The notes: generated by a model not told the origin, from the sequence alone. DNA of 64,000 nt from Jejudonia soesokkakensis (GCF_042664795.1 NZ_JBHTBN010000003.1:319246-383245); one strand, 5' to 3'; counted from the stretch's first letter, positions 1 to 9,036 are shown. Program-made: numbers and translations.

Positions 1-897
1 TTACTAGGCGAAATTTTAACCGAAGCTGGGCTACCTCCCGGAGTGTTAAATATTGTTCATGGCACGGGACCTTCCGCTGGTCAAGCCATCGTGGAGCATC
101 CTGAAATTAAAGCAATTTCATTTACAGGTGGAACAGCCACTGGAGCCAGCATTGCCCGAACGGCCGCTCCTATGTTTAAAAAATTATCGCTGGAATTAGG
201 TGGAAAAAATCCCAACCTCATCTTTGCCGATTGTGATTATGAGAAGATGCTGGCAGTTACGGTAAAATCATCTTTTGCCAATCAAGGTCAGATCTGTCTC
301 TGCGGAAGCAGAATCTTTGTGGAAGAAGCTATTTTTCCGAAGTTTAAGAATGATTTCATTAAAAAGGTGTCACAATTAAAGATTGGCTTACCTTCTGAAA
401 GTTCAACCAATATTGGGGCGTTAGTAAGCAAATCACATCTGGAAAAGGTAGAAAGCTATATTAAAATTGCCGAAGAGGAAGGCGGAAAAATTTTGTTTGG
501 CGGAAAACGCATCAATATCCCTAATGCTGAAAATGGATATTATTTACAACCCACCATCATCGAAGTTGATGATGATCAATGCAGAATCAATCAGGAGGAG
601 GTCTTCGGACCTGTCGTGACCATTATGCCTTTTAAAACTGAAAAAGAAGTTTTAGCGATGGCAAATGGTATAAAGTATGGACTTTCTGCTACCCTCTGGA
701 CCACTAATATCAACCGAACAATGAGGCTTTCAAAAGAATTGGAAGCAGGCATTGTTTGGGTAAACACTTGGCTTAACCGCGATTTACGTACCCCTTTTGG
801 AGGGGTAAAGGAAAGTGGCATAGGACGCGAGGGCGGGTTTGAGGTCCTTAAATTTTTTACGGAAGCTAAAAATGTATGTATACATTATGAGGAATAA
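1..897 (+). CDS. aldehyde dehydrogenase, probable 2-aminomuconate semialdehyde dehydrogenase (5'-truncated)
   Basis: NAD(P)-dependent oxidation of an aldehyde to an acid. The reading frame is open from base 1, so the N-terminal part lies outside the window. Visible are the ELGGKNP segment with the active-site Glu, the catalytic Cys in NQGQICLCGSR, and the C-terminal PFGGVKESGIGREGG motif of the ALDH superfamily. The ACMSD gene 0.8 kb downstream makes 2-aminomuconate 6-semialdehyde the likely substrate, in oxidative kynurenine degradation. The superfamily is clear; the substrate is inferred from context only. The GTG at 43 is internal to the gene, not a start. Confidence 0.88.
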   Translation, partial: LLGEILTEAGLPPGVLNIVHGTGPSAGQAIVEHPEIKAISFTGGTATGASIARTAAPMFKKLSLELGGKNPNLIFADCDYEKMLAVTVKSSFANQGQICLCGSRIFVEEAIFPKFKNDFIKKVSQLKIGLPSESSTNIGALVSKSHLEKVESYIKIAEEEGGKILFGGKRINIPNAENGYYLQPTIIEVDDDQCRINQEEVFGPVVTIMPFKTEKEVLAMANGIKYGLSATLWTTNINRTMRLSKELEAGIVWVNTWLNRDLRTPFGGVKESGIGREGGFEVLKFFTEAKNVCIHYEE

Positions 898-942
898 CCC
901 TCTCAATTTCGTACATTATATAAAACGAATTAAAATTAATAA

Positions 943-1728
943 ATGAATTTAGATTTAAAAAATAGAAATGCATTAGTCTGCGGAAGCACCGCAGGAATTG
1001 GAAAAGCAACGGCCATGGAACTGGCTTCCATGGGAGCGACCGTGACTTTAGTAGCTCGAAATGCAGAAAAGCTAAAAGAAACATTGGTAGCACTACCTCA
1101 TCAGGACGGTCAAAAACATAACTACCTTGTGGCAGATTTTACCAATCCTGAAGTGTTAAAGGAAAAAGTAACCGCAGCGGCAGAGAATAAAACGTTTCAT
1201 ATACTTATCAATAATACGGGAGGGCCAAAAGGCGGTCCTATTTTTTCTGCGGAAACAGACGAATTTACAAAAGCATTTGAGATGCACCTGGTGTGTAATC
1301 AGATCTTAGTACAAGCGGTTGCGCCAGGAATGAAGAAAGCAGACTTTGGAAGAATTATTAATGTCATTTCAACTTCGGTAAAACAACCCATCGACGGACT
1401 TGGTGTAAGTAACACGATTCGAGGTGCGGTGGCTAGCTGGAGCAAAACACTCGCAAATGAACTGGGACAATACGGAATAACCGTAAACAATGTGCTCCCA
1501 GGATTTACAGCTACAGACCGACTTGCAGATATTGTGGGCAATGCCTCCAAAAAAATGAACAAATCTGAAGAAGATGCCGCAGCTTTTATGCGCAGTCTCG
1601 TACCTGCCAGACGCTTCGCACAGCCTGGTGAGATTGCAAATGCCATTGCATTTTTGTCGAGTGAAGCGGCTAGTTATATAAACGGGATTAATTTACCAGT
1701 CGATGGCGGACGTACAAAAAGTTTGTAA
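943..1728 (+). CDS. SDR-family oxidoreductase with degenerate catalytic tetrad
   Basis: Rossmann-fold short-chain dehydrogenase/reductase of 261 aa. The glycine-rich nucleotide motif is CGSTAGIGKA near residue 9, and the NNAG-type motif reads NNTGG. Ser143 is where the catalytic Ser should be, but the YxxxK position reads S156-N-T-I-R160, so Tyr and Lys are replaced by Ser and Arg. The sequence resembles the FabG-like subgroup known to lack a perfect tetrad. It lies between the semialdehyde dehydrogenase (45 bp upstream) and ACMSD (9 bp downstream), so it is probably co-transcribed and linked to kynurenine catabolism. Its reaction is unknown. Confidence 0.85.
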   Translation: MNLDLKNRNALVCGSTAGIGKATAMELASMGATVTLVARNAEKLKETLVALPHQDGQKHNYLVADFTNPEVLKEKVTAAAENKTFHILINNTGGPKGGPIFSAETDEFTKAFEMHLVCNQILVQAVAPGMKKADFGRIINVISTSVKQPIDGLGVSNTIRGAVASWSKTLANELGQYGITVNNVLPGFTATDRLADIVGNASKKMNKSEEDAAAFMRSLVPARRFAQPGEIANAIAFLSSEAASYINGINLPVDGGRTKSL

Positions 1729-1737
1729 CTTTATCTT

Positions 1738-2820
1738 ATGAAACGAAAACTTCGCATTAACGGTCATTCACACCTTCTTCCCTATCCGGAGGAAATCCCT
1801 CAATTTATGAAGGACAAAGGAATATTCTGGGTAGATAAAGACAGAAAATTTATGCTTCAAAAAGACTGGAGCCGTCCTGTGACAGACTCTAGCTTTTTCT
1901 TAGATGAAAAACTTGCATGGATGGAACGTTTTAAGATTGATCATGCAGTGGTACTTAATCTTTCTCAACTCTATGGAAACGGCTTGCGTGTAGAAGAAAT
2001 GAAACAAGCGCTTCGTTTTCAAAATGATTTTAATGCGAAAGTACAACATGAAAACCCGTCTAAATTTACTTGCGGATTTGTCGTTCACCCCGGTTTTGTA
2101 AGAGGAGCTTTATGGGAAATGGAACGTTGTGTAGAAGAACTAGGGTTGCAATTACTATGCTTGCCTACACATTATATGGATACTATTGGAACTTGGCGAT
2201 GTATTTTTGACGAAGAAAATGAACCTATTTTCGAGCTGGCAAGTAAATATAATCTGGCTGTAGAAATTCATCCGTATGATGGCGAAAAGTTTATCAAATT
2301 AGAAAATACATCCTGGCGTTTTCATCTCATCTGGATGTTAGCACAGTGCGCAGATGCCTACCACTTTTTGACGTTAAATGGCTACGCAGATAAATACCCA
2401 AATATGCGTACTTGTTTTGCCCATGGTGGACAATTAGCACAGATCAATTTGGGTAGACGTATTCAAGGCTTTGATGGAAGACCAGATTTGTTTGAAGGAA
2501 AAACACACCCTAGAAAAGCAGTGGGACACAAGAATATCTTTTTTGATACACTGGTGCATGATACGGGCGGACTGGAATTATTAGTAAAAAATCAAGGAGT
2601 AAAACAAGTGTTAATGGGCCTCGATGACCCATATCCTTTAGGAGAAATGGAAAGCGCTGTACAATCTTCGTATCCAGGAAAAATTTTGGATCTGGCAAAA
2701 GAGAGAAAAATTCTTTCTGAAACCGATTGCGATGCTATCTGGGAAGATAATGTGATACGTTGGCTTTGTGGCGATGATGAAGCTGCCAAGAAAAAACTTG
2801 TTGAGAGAATTACTTCATAG
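1738..2820 (+). CDS. 2-amino-3-carboxymuconate-6-semialdehyde decarboxylase (ACMSD)
   Basis: Zinc-dependent amidohydrolase-fold decarboxylase that converts ACMS to 2-aminomuconate semialdehyde, diverting 3-hydroxyanthranilate away from quinolinate. At 360 aa it is slightly longer than the usual ~335. The N-terminal metal motif is HSH (H10, H12). Further ligands are seen in VVHPGF (~residue 117) and in AHGGQ, and the C-terminal metal Asp lies in GLDDPYPLG. The upstream dehydrogenase would use the product. The last gene of a + strand run; a 75-bp gap follows. Confidence 0.88.
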   Translation: MKRKLRINGHSHLLPYPEEIPQFMKDKGIFWVDKDRKFMLQKDWSRPVTDSSFFLDEKLAWMERFKIDHAVVLNLSQLYGNGLRVEEMKQALRFQNDFNAKVQHENPSKFTCGFVVHPGFVRGALWEMERCVEELGLQLLCLPTHYMDTIGTWRCIFDEENEPIFELASKYNLAVEIHPYDGEKFIKLENTSWRFHLIWMLAQCADAYHFLTLNGYADKYPNMRTCFAHGGQLAQINLGRRIQGFDGRPDLFEGKTHPRKAVGHKNIFFDTLVHDTGGLELLVKNQGVKQVLMGLDDPYPLGEMESAVQSSYPGKILDLAKERKILSETDCDAIWEDNVIRWLCGDDEAAKKKLVERITS

Positions 2821-2895
2821 TAACAATCGTAAATTTCATATCAAAAACATTCCTAAAGCGCCCTCAAAGAGACCCTTATAACGTGTAATCAACTT

Positions 2896-3537
2896 ATGAA
2901 TTTTCTTCCTGAAAAAATAGACGAGTATGTTCAAGACCACTCACAGCCGGAGCCTGAATTACTTCAAAAATTAAGCAGAGAAACGTGGCAAAAAGTATTG
3001 GCTCCACGGATGTTAAGCGGTCACTTGCAGGGTCGGGTGCTGAGTATGCTTTCAAAACTTATTAATCCGAAATATATTCTCGAAATAGGTACATATACAG
3101 GGTATTCTGCATTGTGCCTGGCCGAAGGGATGCATGACAACGGAATAATTCATACCATAGATCATAACGAGGAGTTACACGATTTTCAGCGCAAGTATTT
3201 TGATGCTTCAGGGCTTGGGAAACAAATCATCCAACATACTGGAGAAGCTTCAGAAATTATCCCAACCCTTTCTGAAACTTTTGATCTAGTGTTTATAGAT
3301 GCCGATAAACAGAACTATCCGTTATATTTAGATCTTATCCTTCCGAAGTTAAAAAAAGGAAGCGTCTTACTAAGTGACAATGTATTGTGGAGTGGAAAAG
3401 TGGTGGAAAAAGTGACACAGGATGATGCCGACACCAAGGCATTACTACTCTACAATAAGCTTCTTAATGAACATCCTGCATTAGAAACCGTAATACTTCC
3501 CATACGTGATGGTTTGACGATTTCCAGGGTACGATAA
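2896..3537 (+). CDS. class I SAM-dependent O-methyltransferase (CCoAOMT-like)
   Basis: Metal-dependent small-molecule O-methyltransferase of 213 aa, the typical length for the family. The SAM-binding motif I is ILEIGTYTGYSALCLAEG at about residues 57-74. The acidic metal/SAM segment VFIDADKQNY and the LSDNVLWSGKV segment are the usual divalent-cation and substrate elements. No signal peptide, so cytoplasmic. It faces the convergent PAP2 gene. The substrate cannot be read from the sequence. Confidence 0.85.
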   Translation: MNFLPEKIDEYVQDHSQPEPELLQKLSRETWQKVLAPRMLSGHLQGRVLSMLSKLINPKYILEIGTYTGYSALCLAEGMHDNGIIHTIDHNEELHDFQRKYFDASGLGKQIIQHTGEASEIIPTLSETFDLVFIDADKQNYPLYLDLILPKLKKGSVLLSDNVLWSGKVVEKVTQDDADTKALLLYNKLLNEHPALETVILPIRDGLTISRVR

Positions 3538-3548
3538 ATTTTCAGAAA

Positions 3549-4112
3549 TTAAATGGTATTGTATTTTTCTAAAATCTTTCGGCAAATAAACCAAAAAAGA
3601 AACGCAAATAAGGTACCTACAAGCGCTCCAACAAAAAGATCACTGGGATAGTGAACACCTACATATATTCTACTTAACACAAAAATTAGGGGCCAGATAT
3701 ACACCAACCAGATCCATTTTGTAAAATCCTTCAAAGCCAAGACTATAAAAGTGGTGATTGCAAAACTAGTCGCTGCGTGGCCTGAGAAAAAACTATAATT
3801 TGTAGGCTTTTGTAGAATCCTGATCAATTCTCCTAAAGCTTCAACATTATTGGGTCGTAACCGTGCGATAAATTCTTTTGTTAAGTCTGTGGCAAGTAAT
3901 GTAGTAGCAAAACAAGCCAATAGAAATCCTAATACTACAACTCCTTTTTTTAGTTTATAGCAATAAAAAATAAGAAAGAAAAACAATAGAAATAAGGGAA
4001 TCCAACTTTCGATTTGGGTCACAAAAATCCAGAATCCGTCAAACCGTTCAATACCTAAGCTATTTAGGTATATAAAGAGTTCTCTATCCCACTCTTTTAA
4101 CGTCTGTAGCAC
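3549..4112 (-). CDS. PAP2-family membrane phosphatase
   Basis: Integral-membrane acid phosphatase of the PAP2 superfamily (187 aa), probably acting on undecaprenyl-pyrophosphate or other lipid phosphates. All three signature motifs are present: K...RP (KEFIARLRP), SGH (SFFSGHAATSF) and SRxxxxxHxxxD (SRIYVGVHYPSD), separated by hydrophobic helices. It starts with GTG directly after the TAA of tatA, so the two genes are almost certainly one transcript and translationally coupled. Substrate not determined. Confidence 0.88.
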   Translation of the reverse strand: MLQTLKEWDRELFIYLNSLGIERFDGFWIFVTQIESWIPLFLLFFFLIFYCYKLKKGVVVLGFLLACFATTLLATDLTKEFIARLRPNNVEALGELIRILQKPTNYSFFSGHAATSFAITTFIVLALKDFTKWIWLVYIWPLIFVLSRIYVGVHYPSDLFVGALVGTLFAFLFWFICRKILEKYNTI

Positions 4113-4400
4113 TTAAAATTTTCTTTTTATGGGACCTGTAATTTCACCGACATCTTCTTTTACTTTATCGATCTGTTCTCTAACATCTTTAGTGATGTCA
4201 ATATCGACACCATGCTTTTCGGCACTTTTAGTAATTTCAGACTTGATATCGTTGGTAGCATCTTTGATTTGTCGCATTCCCTTGCCTAATCCGCGCGCGA
4301 TTTCAGGTACTTTATCTGCACCAAAAACCAATAAGATGACGAATAGGATAAATCCGATTTCGGCTCCGCTGATAAAAAGAAAATGTAATGAAGAAATCAT
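4113..4400 (-). CDS. tatA: Sec-independent translocase subunit TatA/TatE-like
   Basis: Small pore component of the twin-arginine export system, 95 aa. One N-terminal transmembrane segment (about residues 9-25) is followed by the FG hinge (VFGADKVPEIARGLGKGM) and an amphipathic charged helix, the standard TatA layout. It is first in a two-gene unit with the PAP2 phosphatase. No tatC is in the window. TatA and TatB cannot be told apart securely by eye. Confidence 0.87.
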   Translation of the reverse strand: MISSLHFLFISGAEIGFILFVILLVFGADKVPEIARGLGKGMRQIKDATNDIKSEITKSAEKHGVDIDITKDVREQIDKVKEDVGEITGPIKRKF

Positions 4401-4460
4401 AGTGCAAATATAGTAATTATGAAATGAGAACGATTTAATCTATTTAAATATCCTTAAATA

Positions 4461-4490
4461 AAAAAGCCCTGCTTTGACAAGCAGGACTTT
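4461..4490 (-). terminator. intrinsic terminator of the M1 peptidase gene
   Basis: A 12-bp stem (AAAGTCCTGCTT / AAGCAGGGCTTT on the minus strand, one G-U pair) closes a 4-nt loop and is followed by a T run. It lies 24 bp after the stop codon of the peptidase. Confidence 0.85.
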
Positions 4491-4513
4491 AATTTTATAC
4501 TTTCAGCAATTCT

Positions 4514-6820
4514 TTATTGCTTATTTCCTTCTTTAAAAGTATCAAACTCCCCTTGTTGCAATGTTGGTGGCCAGGTATTATTTGACGTATCAATGTCTGC
4601 GGTTTCCTCGTCTGGATCCACAACAATCATTGTGATTTCTTTATCTGTTGCAATTACTTTCCCTACTGACTTATCATTTAATCTCCAGATTTGAGCTGGA
4701 TACTTGATACGCTCTTTAGAACCATCACTGTAGCTAATTTCAGCGATGATAGGCATTGGAATACCTCCTGGTTTGTTGTAAGTAATCTCGTACAAATATT
4801 TAGGCTTTTTAAGCTTTGCTCGCTCTTCTGCCGAAAAGTTGTCCATGAGATACTGATTTAACGTAGTGATGTCTTCAATCGTTGCATTTTTCATGGACTC
4901 CTCAAAATCATCTGCACCTTCCTCTACAAGATATACCAATGGTGGTAAGTCACTTTCACTTAACCCACGAGCTACCATCATTTCTTTTACTTCTTTACTC
5001 ATTTTTGAAGTAACATAAAATTTCTTAACACTCTCCACTCCAATATCGGTGTAGTCTGTAGTATAAAACCAAGCTCTCCAAAACCAGTCCAGATCAACAG
5101 CAGAGGCATCCTCCATAGTGCGGAAGAAATCTTCAGGCGTTGGATGCTTAAACATCCATCTTTTTGAGTAGGTACTAAAAGCATAGTCAAACAGTTCGCG
5201 ACCCATAATGGTTTCACGTAAAATGTTTAATCCTGTTGCTGGCTTTCCGTAGGCATTGTTACCAAACTGGTAAGTGTTAAGACCTTTGGTCATAATAGGA
5301 GCAATATAATCCTGATTTCCTCCCATATAGTTTACAATATTCTTTGCTGGACCGCGTCGTGAAGGATACGATTTATTAGGAGCGATGGCATCTGGATACC
5401 ACTCACCAAAATCTTGTTCGGCTACATATTGTACAAAGGTATTAAGCCCTTCATCCATCCAAGTCCACTGGCGCTCGTCACTATTTACAATCATAGGATA
5501 GTAATTATGTCCTACTTCGTGAATAATCACACTAATCATTCCGTATTTTGTTCTTTCACTGTAGTTGCCATCTTTGTCTGGACGCCCATAATTCCAGCAG
5601 ATCATAGGATATTCCATCCCTTGATTTTTCGCATGTACTGAAATTGCTTTGTGGTATGGGTAGTCAAAAGCCATTCTAGAATACGTCTTTAACGTACTAG
5701 CTACTGCCATGGTAGAATAATCTTCCCATAATGGATTTCCTTCTGGCGGATACATAGAAACTGCCATCACATCTTTATTTCCGATTTTAACGGCCATCAT
5801 ATCCCAAATAAATCTTCTTGAAGTGGCAAAACCGAAGTCACGCACCATATCTGCTTTTAATTTCCATGTTTTTTTCTGAGTAGAGAATCCTTTGGATGCA
5901 GCTTCAGCTTCCGCTTGAGAAACTATAATTACTGGCTTATCGTATGACTTTTTAGCCTGCTCATAACGATTCATCATCTCTTTTGTAAATACTTCCTTTC
6001 TATTGGTAAGTACTCCTGTAGCATCCAAAATGTGGTCTGCAGGAACAGTAATATTTACTTCAAAATTTCCGAAGGGCAATGCAAATTCATCACGGCCCCA
6101 AAACTGACTATTTTGCCATCCCTCAACGTCGTTATAAACGGCCATACGTGGGTAGAATTGAGCAATCACATACCCTTTATTTCCATCTTCAAAAACCTCA
6201 TACCCACTACGAGCTCTATCAATGGTATGATCTGGAATTAAATAATTCCACTTTATTGAAAATTCAAATTTTTCACCTGGCTCTAAATTTTTAGGCATTT
6301 CAACACGCATCATTGTCTGATTGATCGTGTAAGGAAGATTACCTCCTTTTGTATCTTTTACTGCTTCAATCTTAAATCCACCATCAAACGGAGCTCCCAT
6401 GTATTGACTTACAAAAGTACTCGCCTGATCTGCTGGAGCTGCTCCGCCCGACTCAATAAGAGGAGAAGGAGAATCTGCTGCACGAACATTTTGGTCCAGT
6501 TGAACCCATAGATATTCAAGTTCGTCTGGTGAATTATTGGTATATGTAATTGTTTCAAAACCAGAAATTCTTGATGTTTTATCATCAAGCTCGATATTCA
6601 TCTTATAATCTGCTTGCTGCTGATAGTAATTTGGTCCCGGAGCACCACTTGCCGAACGATATACGTTAGGAGTCGAAAACTCTTCGTACAGTTGTTTGAA
6701 TCGGTTTTCATTTTTGTGACCAGGCTTCCGTTCTTCTTTTGTAGTCCCAGCATCCTGAGCATACATAGTTCCTGCTGCTAGAAATAATGCAACAAAAGAT
6801 AAATACTTGAATAATTTCAT
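4514..6820 (-). CDS. M1-family zinc metallopeptidase, secreted
   Basis: Aminopeptidase-N-like gluzincin of 768 aa. The N-terminus is a Sec signal peptide (MKLFKYLSFVALFLAAGTMY, then AQ), so the enzyme is periplasmic or outer-surface. The zinc site is complete: H434-E-V-G-H438 with the third ligand E457 in WMDEG, spaced as in the M1 family. The exopeptidase GxMEN motif appears as GMEYP, so aminopeptidase specificity is less certain. An N-terminal β-rich domain precedes the catalytic core. The DUF6702 gene lies 68 bp upstream on the same strand, a pairing I recall from other flavobacteria. Confidence 0.9.
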   Translation of the reverse strand: MKLFKYLSFVALFLAAGTMYAQDAGTTKEERKPGHKNENRFKQLYEEFSTPNVYRSASGAPGPNYYQQQADYKMNIELDDKTSRISGFETITYTNNSPDELEYLWVQLDQNVRAADSPSPLIESGGAAPADQASTFVSQYMGAPFDGGFKIEAVKDTKGGNLPYTINQTMMRVEMPKNLEPGEKFEFSIKWNYLIPDHTIDRARSGYEVFEDGNKGYVIAQFYPRMAVYNDVEGWQNSQFWGRDEFALPFGNFEVNITVPADHILDATGVLTNRKEVFTKEMMNRYEQAKKSYDKPVIIVSQAEAEAASKGFSTQKKTWKLKADMVRDFGFATSRRFIWDMMAVKIGNKDVMAVSMYPPEGNPLWEDYSTMAVASTLKTYSRMAFDYPYHKAISVHAKNQGMEYPMICWNYGRPDKDGNYSERTKYGMISVIIHEVGHNYYPMIVNSDERQWTWMDEGLNTFVQYVAEQDFGEWYPDAIAPNKSYPSRRGPAKNIVNYMGGNQDYIAPIMTKGLNTYQFGNNAYGKPATGLNILRETIMGRELFDYAFSTYSKRWMFKHPTPEDFFRTMEDASAVDLDWFWRAWFYTTDYTDIGVESVKKFYVTSKMSKEVKEMMVARGLSESDLPPLVYLVEEGADDFEESMKNATIEDITTLNQYLMDNFSAEERAKLKKPKYLYEITYNKPGGIPMPIIAEISYSDGSKERIKYPAQIWRLNDKSVGKVIATDKEITMIVVDPDEETADIDTSNNTWPPTLQQGEFDTFKEGNKQ

Positions 6821-6888
6821 GTGATTTTGTTATTTATAGATAATTTTTGAAGCCCCTAAAATAGGCTTTATTGGTAGATTTGAACGAA

Positions 6889-7398
6889 TTATCGATTAAA
6901 GTTTAACAATCCTTTAGGATTATCCCGTTTCAGGATGATACTTCGTCTTTCTGAAGGTGTTTTAATATGAAGAATATTTTGTTGATCATCGAATAAATCC
7001 ATGAGTATTGTGTTTTCAATCTCCAAAGATTTTAAGTCCTTCACACCCGTAATTTCAATATAGGCTTTAACAACGTCCGTTTCATATTCCTGACCCAAAT
7101 AAGTGAGTTTTGCTGGTTTGCCATTGACAAAAACAGTTAATTTTTGAAGAATATACTTTCGCAGGTACGAACGGTCAATTTCAGCTTCTTTCTTTTCGGC
7201 TAAATGAATGTCAATCCCATACCGCTCTTCAAGAACATCTTCAATATCATCGATAAAAATCTTTGAAATAATCTGTATGGATGCTTTTTCTGGAACGTAT
7301 TCTACATTTGTGGTACTTACATAAAACTTATGAGCAGATGTAGAAGCCATTAAAACTGGAAAAATTGCCAGCAGCACTAGATATTTAAAATTTTTCAT
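6889..7398 (-). CDS. DUF6702-family exported protein
   Basis: 169 aa with a cleavable N-terminal signal (hydrophobic stretch to about residue 20, ending ASTSA-HKF). The mature part starts with HKFYVSTTNVEY, typical of a small β-rich Bacteroidota family recalled as DUF6702. No catalytic motif is visible. It sits just upstream of the M1 peptidase gene and may share its transcript. Function unknown; a role with the peptidase is inference from adjacency. Confidence 0.72.
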   Translation of the reverse strand: MKNFKYLVLLAIFPVLMASTSAHKFYVSTTNVEYVPEKASIQIISKIFIDDIEDVLEERYGIDIHLAEKKEAEIDRSYLRKYILQKLTVFVNGKPAKLTYLGQEYETDVVKAYIEITGVKDLKSLEIENTILMDLFDDQQNILHIKTPSERRSIILKRDNPKGLLNFNR

Positions 7399-7448
7399 AG
7401 TGGTAAAAATACGAAGGTTTGTAACATTTTAAATAGCTATACCAAATA

Positions 7449-8219
7449 TTATTCCTTTTCTTCGGAAAACTCCAATCTGGATCTATATTCTTTGCTTTTA
7501 TCATCAAACACTGAAAGTACTCCCGCAAAGTTTTCATTTTTAAAATTCTTCTGAAGCTCTGTAGTTTCAATACAATAGATCATAAAATCGTATGTTCTAT
7601 TTTCAGGAATTTGATAGGCTTCTGTAAAAAAAGCAGCAGTATAAAAATTAATGATCCTTATAGCATCTGTGTGCTGTCCCTCCCACTTTCGTTGTATTCG
7701 TAACTTTTTATAATATCCACTTATGTGTTTATAAAGTGCTTCAATATCTACGGCTGTAACTAAGCCTATAGTTGGAACCACCGGCACTATCTTTTCTTCA
7801 GGTTTTCCTTTAAATCCTGGAATGCCTACATCATCAAAATTAAAAGCTTTTTCAGTTTTAATGTTTTTCAGGTCTTGTTCGATATTGCCTGTTAGATTTG
7901 GTCCTAGAAAAACTTCATCAAGTTCATTTACAATTTCCTCCAACTGGATTTCCAGTGATGTCGAATTGTAAATTTCAGCAGTAATGGCAACTTTTTGAGG
8001 AATGTATTTAACCGAAGAAACAAAAAGTGTGTCCCCGAGCTTCACTTGAATTGAAAAAATACCCTCGGTATTGGTAACTGTATTGATTCGAGACGTAGTG
8101 TTTAAAATATGAATCCCTTCAACTTCAAATTCATTGGTAATTTTTCCTTCGAGTTGCTTGTGTTGCGCACCTACAGAAAGAGATAAAAAAAATAACAACA
8201 AAAATAAACCTTGCTTCAT
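7449..8219 (-). CDS. carboxypeptidase-regulatory-like domain protein (paralogue B)
   Basis: Exported protein of 256 aa with signal MKQGLFLLLFFLSLSVGAQ. The ATG at 8219 is chosen because it gives the full signal peptide right after the upstream stop; the frame is open further upstream but there it overlaps the preceding gene. Residues ~20-100 form a CarboxypepD_reg-like β-sandwich (EGKIT...GIHILNTTSRINTVTNTEG...FSIQV), as found at the front of TonB-dependent transporters, but no plug or barrel follows. The rest (~150 aa) is unassigned. It parallels the neighbour at 8221-9036 and is probably a duplicate. Confidence 0.75.
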   Translation of the reverse strand: MKQGLFLLLFFLSLSVGAQHKQLEGKITNEFEVEGIHILNTTSRINTVTNTEGIFSIQVKLGDTLFVSSVKYIPQKVAITAEIYNSTSLEIQLEEIVNELDEVFLGPNLTGNIEQDLKNIKTEKAFNFDDVGIPGFKGKPEEKIVPVVPTIGLVTAVDIEALYKHISGYYKKLRIQRKWEGQHTDAIRIINFYTAAFFTEAYQIPENRTYDFMIYCIETTELQKNFKNENFAGVLSVFDDKSKEYRSRLEFSEEKE

Positions 8220-8220
8220 T

Positions 8221-9036
8221 TTAATCCATTTGCTTTTTAAAAGCATCTGCTCTGGCAAACATAAAATCAAGCAACTCTAATTCATTTTCAGACTTTAGAA
8301 GACTGGTTTCGATTCCTTTATCTTCCAGAAAATTAATGAAATCTGCTGCCTTACTCTGGGGTATTCCAAAAAAACTTTCAATGTATCTCGGACTAAACCG
8401 TTGTGTTAAATTGGTTGCTAAAGCCAGCTTTTCTTCTTCTGTTTTAGGAGTTTTTCTTTTGTCGGGTTTTCCAAAAATAAGGCGTGCCAATAATCCAACG
8501 CCACCAATAATATTAGCCCCATTTTGTTTTTGTCCATTGTAATAAGCTTCTTCAGCTTTATTCCCTCGAATAGCTGTTTGACCGTCATCTACAAAGCCAT
8601 ATTCAAATTCCCAAGCCTTATAATCCAATGCCCATTCAGTATCTAAATCTACTGTTTTAATTTTACCAACATCTACTTTTATATTTCCTGTGAGGTCGTA
8701 GGGACGCACAATAACTTCGGCTAACTGATTCACTGCTGGATTTAAATACACTTTCATGCTTTTTGAAGAAATAATTCCCTCGTCAACGATGATTGTAAAT
8801 GACTGATATTGAATACTAGTTACCTGTACCCGATCATTCTTGGCGACTTCTATAGTAAACAGTCCTTCTTCATCGGTTACAGTTCCTTTTTGTGAAGATG
8901 TATTATAAATATTGATACCGTCAACACTCTCCCCTTCTGGAGCTGTGATTTTACCATTTACGAGAGTTCTTTCAATTTGCTGAGCTCCAACAAAAAAGGG
9001 TATCGCACACAGGAGTATAAGTAATAGTTGTTTCAT
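8221..9036 (-). CDS. carboxypeptidase-regulatory-like domain protein (paralogue A)
   Basis: Exported protein of 271 aa with signal MKQLLLILLCAIPFFVGAQ. As in its neighbour, a CarboxypepD_reg-like domain (GKITAPEGESVDGINIYNTS, then GTVTDEEGLFTIEV) is followed by a conserved NQLAEVIVRPYDLTGNI segment and an unassigned helical tail. Its stop codon is one base from the start of paralogue B, so the pair forms an operon. Both keep LTGNI followed by an IKT motif, which supports tandem duplication. Function unknown; probably envelope-associated. Confidence 0.76.
   Translation of the reverse strand: MKQLLLILLCAIPFFVGAQQIERTLVNGKITAPEGESVDGINIYNTSSQKGTVTDEEGLFTIEVAKNDRVQVTSIQYQSFTIIVDEGIISSKSMKVYLNPAVNQLAEVIVRPYDLTGNIKVDVGKIKTVDLDTEWALDYKAWEFEYGFVDDGQTAIRGNKAEEAYYNGQKQNGANIIGGVGLLARLIFGKPDKRKTPKTEEEKLALATNLTQRFSPRYIESFFGIPQSKAADFINFLEDKGIETSLLKSENELELLDFMFARADAFKKQMD

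Noticed and set aside
1299..1646. 115-codon antisense frame inside the SDR gene
   Set aside because: Shadow of a well-supported gene; composition is the mirror of the coding strand.
4129..4413. 94-codon + strand frame opposite tatA
   Set aside because: TatA is clearly coded on the minus strand; the opposite frame has no support.
6850..6870. weak hairpin after the DUF6702 gene
   Set aside because: Only five paired bases and no T run; not enough to call a terminator.
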